NCBI RefSeq assembly: GCF_013344685.1
Contig: NZ_CP050137.1
Span: 2,225,001-2,289,000, forward strand
Reading direction: 5' to 3'
Source: Sphingomonas sp. CL5.1
GTDB taxonomy: Bacteria; Pseudomonadota; Alphaproteobacteria; Sphingomonadales; Sphingomonadaceae
DNA: 64,000 nt
The position numbers were made by a program, and so were the translations under genes. This document shows, in pieces, positions 37,201 through 43,602 of the stretch (the first letter of the stretch is position 1; each line of letters starts with the position of its first letter). Under the pieces are notes generated by a model. That model was not told the origin of the DNA and did no database searches. It saw only the letters and a list, made by a program, of their open reading frames with translations.

Positions 37201-38787
37201 GCGAGCGACGTGCTGCTGGCGGAATCGGTCCATCATCTCGCGCAGGGCAACATGTCACGCGCGGCGGCGGCGATCGACGCGACGGCGAACGGCGATTCGC
37301 CGGTGCCCGTGCCGGATTTCGTCGCCACGCCCGCGACGGGCGGCATCGTCACGCACCGGCTGATGCTGGTGGTGCAGGGCGGCGATGGCTGGGGTACGCA
37401 GCAACCGCGCGCACTGGCCGAGCCGGCGCTGGAGCGTTGGGCGGCGTCGCGGCTGGGCACGGCGGACTCGATCGTCGTCGCGACCGGCCCGGATCGCACG
37501 CTGGCGGATGCCGGCCTCGCCGCGCTCGATATCGTTTATGGCAGCGCCGATCCGGCCGCGCTCGACATGCTGGTGCGCGCGCGGCTTGGTCTGCCGGCCG
37601 ATGCGGCGCTGGCCGAAACGGCGCCGGCCGGCAAGCGCGCGTGGCGCGATGTGGCGCTGGCGGCGGCATCGTTGCGCACCGTGCTGGCGGGCGCGGCGCT
37701 GGCGCTGCCCAACGACCTGTGCGCGCCGCCGCTCGCGCCCGCCGATGGTCCGCCCCCGCCGCCGCGCCGCGAGTTCAGCGCGGCGGTGCTGGCCGATGCG
37801 GTCAACCGCGCCAAGGCGGCGCGCAACGAGCTTGCCGCGCGTCGTGACACGCTCGCCACCGCGCTGGGCCACGATCCGGTCGAGCCGGATGCGTTGCGTG
37901 CGGCATTGCTCGCGCTCGCCGATTTCGGGATCATCTCCCCGGCGGGCAGCACCGGCACCGATATCGCCGGCCTCGCGGTGGAGATGGCGGGGCAGCGGCT
38001 CGCCCGCGCCGACGCCCTGTTCGCCGCGACCGGCGCGATGGACGCGGATCGTATCGCGAAGATCGCGGTCGAGCTGTTCGGCGACGGCTTCTGGATCATC
38101 CCAGCGATCAGCGTGGTGACGGATGGGGCGGCCGACGAATGGGATACCGCCTTGCCCGGCCGCGCCACGCTGGCGAGCGCGGGAGGGCTCCGCCGCTGGG
38201 TCGCGGATACCGGATCGGTGCGCGGCGCGGTGGCGCGCTACGGCGACACTCTGCTGCTCGCCGACGCACTGGGGACCGTGCCGGCGCTGTCGGCGATGCA
38301 GGTGGCGGAGCGCGACTGGCCTGCCCCCACGGAATGGATCGGCACGAGCGCGGTCGAGCATCTCGCCGGGGCGTTCGTGATCGAATCGGTCGGCTGGAGC
38401 GAGCCGTTGCAGCCGGCGACCTGTCTGGTGCTGGATCACTTCGTCGAGCGGCTGCCGGGCGGCGACACCAACACCACCGGCATCGCCTTCAACGCGCCGT
38501 CGCCCAATGCCCGGCCGCCGCAGGCGTGGCTGCTGGCGATCGCGCCGGACGACAGGAACTGGACGACCGACTCGTTGCTGGCGACGCTGCGCGACACCGC
38601 CGATCTGGCGCGGGTGCGCGGCGTGACGCTGGAGCGGCAACCCTATCCCGCGCGCATCCTGCCGGTGCTCTATCAGCAGAGCTGGTCGCTGCGCGGCGAG
38701 GATGTGATCGACTTCTCGAAATTCCCGCTCGCGGCGGTGATGGCCGACAAGTCGCTCTATTCGCTTCGTTTCGTGAAGGACAATTGA
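34264..38787 (+). CDS. Very large protein of unknown function, third of four-gene cluster
   Basis: A 1507-residue protein, the largest in the window. Residues ~5-80 are a charged, Ala-rich helix, probably coiled coil. Then come IPLLMLPVRIETRFA (~93) with LQVRVFPDTVHVDALRRAL, GRGSLPAIRIGKQPYGVLPV (~440), and a C-terminal block with LVLDHFVERLPGGD, TTGIAFNAPSPNARPPQAWL and a DTADLARVRGV helix. These blocks look like hallmarks of an uncharacterised family. No enzymatic, membrane or export signal is visible. It starts one base after the previous stop and ends one base before the next gene. Confidence 0.78.
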   Translation: MPVDPDLKALQADAAKLSATLQAQRDAAALARRTLANLDRGGADVTPASQARARATAQRRLADAQAAIIDAQRKLGDLIRPRALDPCACAGTIPLLMLPVRIETRFAKPPAGAAGAVLQVRVFPDTVHVDALRRALSDKELAAGRAYWAALWPGDAGSAPWTNLKMAVGRRAGWVAEATRPANTGDAPHGAPDFADPAAPASDSVTARLLPDCFVAVARQGGKEYRATGKPIAGDPEMGVFLPDENEDDLIDVNGVKVSPASKWIVDFEAAVEAGMALTIALPTSRPVEDLYVFGVRRSLDPKAGAASLDDLLSAHRHSVGLGFVEQGTPTNNLDDQRAGWDSAGDESGPTLDGAATLPESGNGAALASALGIAGSAFAGADDAALDEDALARAANIIVWHAAYDVFLDTFTTIADDAVGAISERDRERLRRMHRDMVRGRGSLPAIRIGKQPYGVLPVGATADKWVESDPFLSRALGLIRNARAMWSAAAGAVPHINPGQGVDDATMQGLLGMSPVSLGVRAREAAGTDIGKAFGAVTGAVDTEAELAAVLTALMIPSGGNLMIDFMPAAVLGESRPVGLPYAHESDNEALAALADPAHRKLEIKSVLQAMAQLAWSQVGGRVDRNGTAELIGSILTNVAGVSAAQQKVVRDTAPTAGGASATTLFAAADQLAPLAMEGVSLASYQPELATRTSFSALAASSTSAAARTEFGRFALSEWFIGQGVKAELIDALGVLAAEPSLDRRRIVFAEALDTASHRIDAWVTALVDARRRVLRSRTPAGIQIGAFGWVQNIDRLNEPESGYLHAPSMGQAVTAGILRSAYLAHNKDGDAASDGAFAIDLSSARVRDAMDLLDAVREGQGLAAAIGYRIERGLQNAGLDRIVLNLRKLAPLAAGQLVDAGSPPPADIATHLAIANVVDGVALVEKAKADFNAVADAASAVPADNPYVDAASWQPLSADDKTALQAIIAAAAASLDAASDVLLAESVHHLAQGNMSRAAAAIDATANGDSPVPVPDFVATPATGGIVTHRLMLVVQGGDGWGTQQPRALAEPALERWAASRLGTADSIVVATGPDRTLADAGLAALDIVYGSADPAALDMLVRARLGLPADAALAETAPAGKRAWRDVALAAASLRTVLAGAALALPNDLCAPPLAPADGPPPPPRREFSAAVLADAVNRAKAARNELAARRDTLATALGHDPVEPDALRAALLALADFGIISPAGSTGTDIAGLAVEMAGQRLARADALFAATGAMDADRIAKIAVELFGDGFWIIPAISVVTDGAADEWDTALPGRATLASAGGLRRWVADTGSVRGAVARYGDTLLLADALGTVPALSAMQVAERDWPAPTEWIGTSAVEHLAGAFVIESVGWSEPLQPATCLVLDHFVERLPGGDTNTTGIAFNAPSPNARPPQAWLLAIAPDDRNWTTDSLLATLRDTADLARVRGVTLERQPYPARILPVLYQQSWSLRGEDVIDFSKFPLAAVMADKSLYSLRFVKDN

Positions 38788-38788
38788 G

Positions 38789-40507
38789 ATGATCGTCGCC
38801 GAAGCCCGGCCCCTCGCGGCGGCCCTGGTCAACAGCGGATTGTTCGTCCGGCCGCCCGCATTCTCGCGGCTGGAGCCGCAATCGGTGACCGGCGATCCCG
38901 TCGCCGGGGTCGCGGCGGCGATGCATGATCCTTTGTGGGCGCTGCTGCGGCAATGGCAGGTGGGGGAGTTCGCCGGCGAGGATGCCGGCACCCCGCTCGC
39001 GGTGACGATCGAAACGGCCAGCGCGCCGATCGCCCTGTTCACTCCCGGCGTGCCGAATGGGCAGGGCGCGCTCGCCGGCCAGCCGATCGGCAGCCGCGCG
39101 ACGCTCGACCGGCTGATCGAGGCGGAGCCGCCCGCGCCGGCGGGCAGCCGCCAGCGCGCCGAGGCGGGTGCGGCGCTGATCGCCGCGCTGGCGGAGGCCG
39201 GACTGGATGTCGCCACGACGCTGCGCGCGGGCTATCCCTTCGCGGCTGGCGCGACCGGCGATCTGCCGCGCCCGGCGCTGGCGGTGATGCTGCGCGGCGC
39301 GGCGGATGCGGAGGCGGTCGCGAGCGATCTGGAGGCGGGGACGCCCGACTGGCTCGCGCCCGGCAGCGCCGCCGCCAAGATCGCCGCGCAGGACTGGCTC
39401 GGCTGGTATCGCGCCGCCGTCTCGCCCAGCGCCGGCGGGGGTTGCTGGGATCCGATGCGGCTCGAATATCATTTCTCGGTCGCGACCGATGCCGGGCGCG
39501 GGCAGAAGGTGTTCGCCGCGCCGATGCACCTTGGCGGCGATGTCGACTGGTATGCGCTCGATCAGATGCCCCGCGCGACGATGAGCGGCGGCGGCGATCC
39601 CAGCTTCCCGATCGTGCCGCCCGACGCCGCGCCTGCCGGAGATGGCGCGCCGCCGGCCGCGCTGGTGTCGCCGCTGCGCTTCGCCGGCATGGCGGCCGAT
39701 CGCTTCTGGGAGTTCGAGGACGGGCGCGTCAATTTCGGGGCGATGTCGGTGCAGGTCAACGATCCGGCGCGGCTGTGCCTGATCGAGTTCGCCACGGTCT
39801 ATGGCTGCGACTGGTTCACCGCCCCGGTCGAGGTGCCGGCATCGGCCTTCACTACGATCACTTCGCTGTCGGTGGTCGACACGTTCGGCGTCAGGACGGA
39901 GATATCGCGCGCCGGCACCGGGCCGGCCGATGCGCGCTTCTGCCTGTTCGAGCCGAACGTCGCGGGCGGCACGGATACCGCGCGCGGCCTGCTCACGATC
40001 GGCGGGGCGCGCGGCGCGCTGGAAGGGCCGCCGCGCGAGACGGTGCTGTTCCTGCGCGACGAGACCGCCAACATGGTCTGGGCGGTGGAGACGACGGTGG
40101 AGGATTCCTCCGGCCTGACGCGCAGCCGGCAGGACGAGCGGCGCCCCGCGCCCGACTATCCAGCGCCGGATCCGCGCGCCGAGTTGCGCTACACGCTGGA
40201 GACGGAGGTCCCGCGCCACTGGATCCCGATGGTCCCGGTGCCGACGGCCGGCGCCGCCAACGGCTTCGTGCTGCGCAAGGGGACGATGACCGATGGCGAT
40301 GACAGCCTCGGCCGCATCCTCGCCGGCAAGCCGCGCGACCTTTACGATCCGGAGGTGCCGCGCGGCGGCATCCGCGTCTCGCGCATCCCGACGCTGGCGC
40401 GCGACGCGGGCGGGCGACCGGTGCGCTGGACCGCGCTGCGCTCCGGCGAGGGCTTCGGCGAATTGACCAGCGGCTTCGCCTCCGACAGCGCGGAAAAGGT
40501 CGGCTGA
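38789..40507 (+). CDS. Protein of unknown function, fourth of four-gene cluster
   Basis: A 572-residue protein. The N-terminal block WALLRQWQVGEFAGEDAGTP (~50-69) and C-terminal blocks RHWIPMVPVP (~475), LYDPEVPRGGIRVSR (~520-534) and LRSGEGFGELTSGF are strongly patterned, as in a conserved family. The middle (~250-420) is beta-rich, with several Trp and Cys-containing strands. No known catalytic motif, signal peptide or membrane helix is visible. It immediately follows the 1507-residue gene and ends the cluster; a hairpin lies 43 bases after its stop. Confidence 0.78.
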   Translation: MIVAEARPLAAALVNSGLFVRPPAFSRLEPQSVTGDPVAGVAAAMHDPLWALLRQWQVGEFAGEDAGTPLAVTIETASAPIALFTPGVPNGQGALAGQPIGSRATLDRLIEAEPPAPAGSRQRAEAGAALIAALAEAGLDVATTLRAGYPFAAGATGDLPRPALAVMLRGAADAEAVASDLEAGTPDWLAPGSAAAKIAAQDWLGWYRAAVSPSAGGGCWDPMRLEYHFSVATDAGRGQKVFAAPMHLGGDVDWYALDQMPRATMSGGGDPSFPIVPPDAAPAGDGAPPAALVSPLRFAGMAADRFWEFEDGRVNFGAMSVQVNDPARLCLIEFATVYGCDWFTAPVEVPASAFTTITSLSVVDTFGVRTEISRAGTGPADARFCLFEPNVAGGTDTARGLLTIGGARGALEGPPRETVLFLRDETANMVWAVETTVEDSSGLTRSRQDERRPAPDYPAPDPRAELRYTLETEVPRHWIPMVPVPTAGAANGFVLRKGTMTDGDDSLGRILAGKPRDLYDPEVPRGGIRVSRIPTLARDAGGRPVRWTALRSGEGFGELTSGFASDSAEKVG

Positions 40508-40549
40508 ACGACACGGCTTTCCCTGCTCGCGGTGCCGCTTTCCGTCATT

Positions 40550-40573
40550 CGCCTTTGCGTGATGCGAAAGGCG
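40550..40573 (+). terminator. Hairpin after the four-gene cluster
   Basis: CGCCTTT (40550-40556) and AAAGGCG (40567-40573) form a 7-bp stem with a 10-nt loop between the last large gene and the MarR gene. There is no T run, so it is a weak terminator candidate. Confidence 0.4.
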
Positions 40574-40612
40574 GGCTAACCAGCCGCGAACTGAAAGCAT
40601 GGGGAGTTCGCC

Positions 40613-41080
40613 TTGGCCCGCAAACCGCCGCCGATCGATTTCTACGCGACGACGTCGAACAGCCTCGGCTTTCTGACCCGCATGGCCTTTCGATCCTTCA
40701 CCCGGTCGCTCGAACGGCGCACCTTGCCCTATGGCGTTTCCGCCGGGCAATGGCGGTTCCTGCGCGCCTTGTGGGCCGAGGAGGGGCTGACGCAGCGGGA
40801 GCTCAGCCGCCGCGTCGGCATCCTCGAGCCGGCCGCCGTGATCGCGATCGAAGGGTTGGAGAGGGCCGGCTTCGTGCGTCGCGAGCGCAGTTCGTCCGAT
40901 CGCCGCCGCATCCACGTCTATCTGACGCCCAAGGCCAGGGCGCTCGAAGCCGAGCTGCTGCCGCACATCGCCGAGGTCAACGAACTGGCGGTGCGCGGGA
41001 TGAGCGAGGCGAAGGTCGCGATGCTGCGCACGCTGCTGGCGCAGGTCACCGAGAATCTGGCGGACGATCTTTCGAGCTGA
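40613..41080 (+). CDS. MarR-family transcriptional regulator
   Basis: A 155-residue winged-helix regulator of the MarR group, dimeric and usually responsive to small aromatic ligands. The recognition region is LTQRELSRRVGILEPAAVIAIEGLERAGFV, split here as LTQRELSRRVG and EPAAVIAIEGLERAG; the wing is RERSSSDRRRIHVYLTPKA. The start is TTG at 40613, six bases after GGGAG. It lies 106 bases after the large-protein cluster and ahead of the NTF2/GST/TonB/SDR genes. A palindrome just downstream suggests it controls the latter. Confidence 0.92.
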   Translation: MARKPPPIDFYATTSNSLGFLTRMAFRSFTRSLERRTLPYGVSAGQWRFLRALWAEEGLTQRELSRRVGILEPAAVIAIEGLERAGFVRRERSSSDRRRIHVYLTPKARALEAELLPHIAEVNELAVRGMSEAKVAMLRTLLAQVTENLADDLSS

Positions 41081-41105
41081 ATTTTCGTCCGGCTTGATCC
41101 GGGAA

Positions 41106-41125
41106 ATGCTTCGATATAGAAGTAT
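41106..41125. promoter_or_regulatory. Candidate MarR operator
   Basis: ATGCTTCGATATAGAAGTAT is a 20-bp near-palindrome (16 of 20 positions symmetric), of typical MarR-site size. It lies 26 bases after the MarR stop and ~60 bases before the ribosome site of the next gene, a position where it could block transcription of that gene. Confidence 0.55.
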
Positions 41126-41187
41126 TTTCAACGAGCCGTCGCGCCGGTGAGATGCGACGACGGCGGTGGATCAGGAGGGATTGCTCG

Positions 41188-42312
41188 ATGACGCTCGTGC
41201 GACCGGACAATTACGATGCGGCCGCGCTGGCGGCGCGGGCCGAGATCAGCGACGTGATCCACCGTTATTGCCACGCCACCGATCGCCGCAAATGGTGGCT
41301 GATGGACAGCGTGTTCCACGAGGATGCGATCTGTCATCTGTCGGTGATCGGCGGATCGTGGCGCGAATTCGTGAGGCAGGGCGCGGCGTTGCTGGAGCCG
41401 GTCGACGTCACCCATCATCAGGTCGGCAACATCCAGATCGCGCCGGATGGCGATGTCGCCCATGTCGAAACCTATGTCACCGCCTTCCATCGCGTGCCTG
41501 CCGACGCGCCGCCGGGCGGCCCATTCGGGGGGACGGGCGAGGCCTATGACGCGGTGTTCGGCGCGCGCTATATCGACCACTTCGAGCGGCGTGTCGGCCG
41601 CTGGCGCATCGCCGAGCGTCGTTCGGCCGCGGAATATCGCCATTATCGCCCGGTGCGCGAAGGGTCGCTCGCCAGCGTGCCGGCGCAATTCCGGGGCGCG
41701 TTCGGTGACGACGACGTCTCCGCGCCGGTCGTCGCACGGTGGGGCAGGGGCGCCGTCGAGCCGGACGAGATCGCCCTGCTCGCCGCGCGCGCCGAGATCG
41801 CCGATGTGGTGAACCTTTTCTGCCACGCGGTCGATCGACGGCAATGGGAGTTGATGACGAGCGTCTTCCATGACGACGCCACGTCCCGGATTCTCGACAA
41901 GGTGCGGACGCGGGACGAGATGGTCGCGACGGCTCGTCAGTCCATCGGCGCGCTTGGGCCGACGCATCACCAGACCGGCAACATGCTGATCGCCTTCGAC
42001 GGCGACGTCGCGCACGTCGAAACCTATGTCACCGCCTATCACCGCGTCCCGTCGAGCGCGCCCGCGACGGGGCTGTGGGACGGCCGCAGCGAAGAATATG
42101 AAGGCGTCGCCGGCGGGCGCTACGTCGATCGCTTCGAGCGGCGGGGCGGCCGCTGGAAGATCGCCGAGCGACAGACCCTGGTCGAATGGCGCAACGATCG
42201 GCCGGTCGCTGAAGGCGGCCTCGGGAACGTCCCGCAGGCGTTCCGGGGCCAGCACGGCGATGCCGACGTTTCGCGGCCGGTGGTCGCGCCCCTGCTCGAC
42301 AATCGGGTGTAA
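41188..42312 (+). CDS. Tandem SnoaL/NTF2-like protein
   Basis: A 374-residue protein made of two homologous SnoaL_4/NTF2-like domains (residues ~8-170 and ~195-360). Each keeps the same set of motifs: a CHA-DRR helix (YCHATDRRKW, FCHAVDRRQW), THHQ-GN (THHQVGNIQI, THHQTGNMLI), VETYVTA-HRVP, and a FERR-GRW-IAER strand. The Asp and His match the dyad positions used by dehydratases and LinA-like dehydrochlorinases in this fold, so both halves could be active. AGGAGGG lies eight bases before the ATG at 41188. It starts the putative MarR-controlled transcript. Substrate unknown. Confidence 0.85.
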   Translation: MTLVRPDNYDAAALAARAEISDVIHRYCHATDRRKWWLMDSVFHEDAICHLSVIGGSWREFVRQGAALLEPVDVTHHQVGNIQIAPDGDVAHVETYVTAFHRVPADAPPGGPFGGTGEAYDAVFGARYIDHFERRVGRWRIAERRSAAEYRHYRPVREGSLASVPAQFRGAFGDDDVSAPVVARWGRGAVEPDEIALLAARAEIADVVNLFCHAVDRRQWELMTSVFHDDATSRILDKVRTRDEMVATARQSIGALGPTHHQTGNMLIAFDGDVAHVETYVTAYHRVPSSAPATGLWDGRSEEYEGVAGGRYVDRFERRGGRWKIAERQTLVEWRNDRPVAEGGLGNVPQAFRGQHGDADVSRPVVAPLLDNRV

Positions 42313-42317
42313 TCGCC

Positions 42318-43031
42318 ATGATCGACCTGCATTTCATTCCGTCCCCCAACGGGCGGAAGGTTTCCATCATGCTGGAGGAGGTAGGGCTGCCCTACAACCT
42401 CATCCCCTATGAGATATTGAAGGGCGATCACCTCACCCGTGAGTTCCGACGGATCAATCCCAACGCCCGGCTGCCCGCGATCGTCGACCACGATCCGATC
42501 GGTGGCGGGGAGCTGCTGGCGGTGTTCGAATCCGGCGCGATCCTGCTCTATCTCGCGGAAAAGACCGGCAAGCTGCTGCCGATCGCGCCGCACCGCCGCT
42601 CGCAGGCGCAGCAGTGGCTGATGTGGCAGATGGCCGGGCTCGGCCCGATGCATGGGCAGGCGCACCACTTCCTGCGTTATGCGCCGGAGGAGGTGCCTTA
42701 TGCGATCGACCGCTACGGCAACGAGGCGCGCCGTCTCCTCGTGGTGATGAACCGCCGGCTGGGGGAGGCGGAATATCTGGCGGAGGAATATTCCGTCGCC
42801 GATATTGCCTGCTGGCCGTGGATCGGCGGCATCAGGGCGATCGGCTGGGACGTGGCGGACTATCCGCATATCCTGCGCTGGTTCGATGTGATCGGGCGGC
42901 GGCCGGCGGTGATCGAGGGATCGAAGCATCTCGCGCCCTCGCAGGTTGCCGGCGGGAAGGCCAATCTGACGCCGGAGCAATGGTCGAACGTCTTCGGCGC
43001 GAAGATGCTCGCCAATTCGCTCACCGATTAG
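42318..43031 (+). CDS. Glutathione S-transferase-like protein (Nu-class, YfcG/YghU type)
   Basis: A 237-residue GST. The N-terminal thioredoxin-like domain has PSPNGRKVSIMLEEVGLPY, RINPNARLPAIVDHDP and the glutathione-contacting FESGAILLYLAEKTG; the C-terminal helical domain starts near RRSQAQQWLMWQ. The pattern is that of YfcG/YghU Nu-class proteins, which act as glutathione-dependent disulfide reductases or peroxidases, rather than beta-etherases. It lies five bases after the tandem NTF2 gene, so they share a message. Confidence 0.9.
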   Translation: MIDLHFIPSPNGRKVSIMLEEVGLPYNLIPYEILKGDHLTREFRRINPNARLPAIVDHDPIGGGELLAVFESGAILLYLAEKTGKLLPIAPHRRSQAQQWLMWQMAGLGPMHGQAHHFLRYAPEEVPYAIDRYGNEARRLLVVMNRRLGEAEYLAEEYSVADIACWPWIGGIRAIGWDVADYPHILRWFDVIGRRPAVIEGSKHLAPSQVAGGKANLTPEQWSNVFGAKMLANSLTD

Positions 43032-43041
43032 GAGAGTTCCC

Positions 43042-43416
43042 ATGGATACGATCGCCCTGCTGAAGCGGATCTACGCGCATGACCGGGAAGCGCTGTACGG
43101 GAACATGCGGCCGGACTTCACCGTCCACTCGCCGGGGCAGAACCTGATCGCCGGCACCTATGTCGGCCCGGAAGCCTTCAAGGCGCATATGGCGAAGATG
43201 CAATCGCTGTGTGGCAATACGTTCCGGGAGGAGTTGCAGGACACTTTCCTCGCCAACGACACCTGGGGCCTCGTCGTCCACCGCATGACCGCCGAGCGGA
43301 ACGGCAAGCGGCTCGACACCTGGGGCTTCGGCCTGTGGCGCTTCGAGGATGGCAAATTGACCGATCATTGGGAAAGTGTCGGCGATCAGGCGCATTGGGA
43401 TGACTTCTGGTCTTAG
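43042..43416 (+). CDS. NTF2/SnoaL-like single-domain protein
   Basis: A 124-residue protein with an NTF2-like fold. Features are an N-terminal helix (LLKRIYAHDREALYGNM), FTVHSPGQNLIAGTYVGPE, a mid-sheet TWGLVVHRMTAERNGK and WGFGLWRFEDGKLTDHWES. Members include small isomerases, dehydratases and ligand carriers. It ends the first part of the cluster, ten bases after the GST gene and before the AT-rich gap ahead of the TonB receptor. GGAGAG lies upstream of the ATG. Confidence 0.85.
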   Translation: MDTIALLKRIYAHDREALYGNMRPDFTVHSPGQNLIAGTYVGPEAFKAHMAKMQSLCGNTFREELQDTFLANDTWGLVVHRMTAERNGKRLDTWGFGLWRFEDGKLTDHWESVGDQAHWDDFWS

Positions 43417-43493
43417 CTGCCGGACGCGATAAAATATGTTGTTTTTCAACGCGTAATGAGAAATTCCGTCTGTTGGATGGTCGCGCATAACAA

Positions 43494-43505
43494 TTTGATA
43501 TCGAA
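43494..43505. promoter_or_regulatory. Possible second MarR site before the TonB receptor gene
   Basis: TTTGATATCGAA is nearly palindromic and its complement shares the core TTCGATAT with the candidate operator at 41106-41125. It lies in the AT-rich 186-base gap (a counted block is 40% GC) before the receptor gene. This is weak evidence that both transcripts share one regulator. Confidence 0.3.
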
Positions 43506-43602
43506 TGATTGACGCGCGCCATATCGTTTCGTATTCAAAGTATCTGCTGTGTTTCAACAAACAGGTCCGGACAAGGGCCGGGTCAGGCACGGGGAGGATG
43601 AT

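Noticed and set aside
28003..40507. Four-gene cluster as a prophage tail or contractile injection system
   Set aside because: No sheath, tube, baseplate, spike, AAA+ ATPase or peptidoglycan hydrolase motif is visible, and GC content matches the host.
34162..41131. Very long minus-strand frames (1024, 653 and 880 codons) opposite the third and fourth giant genes
   Set aside because: Arg/Gly/Asp-rich low-complexity translations without recognisable motifs; they are shadows of plus-strand codon bias.
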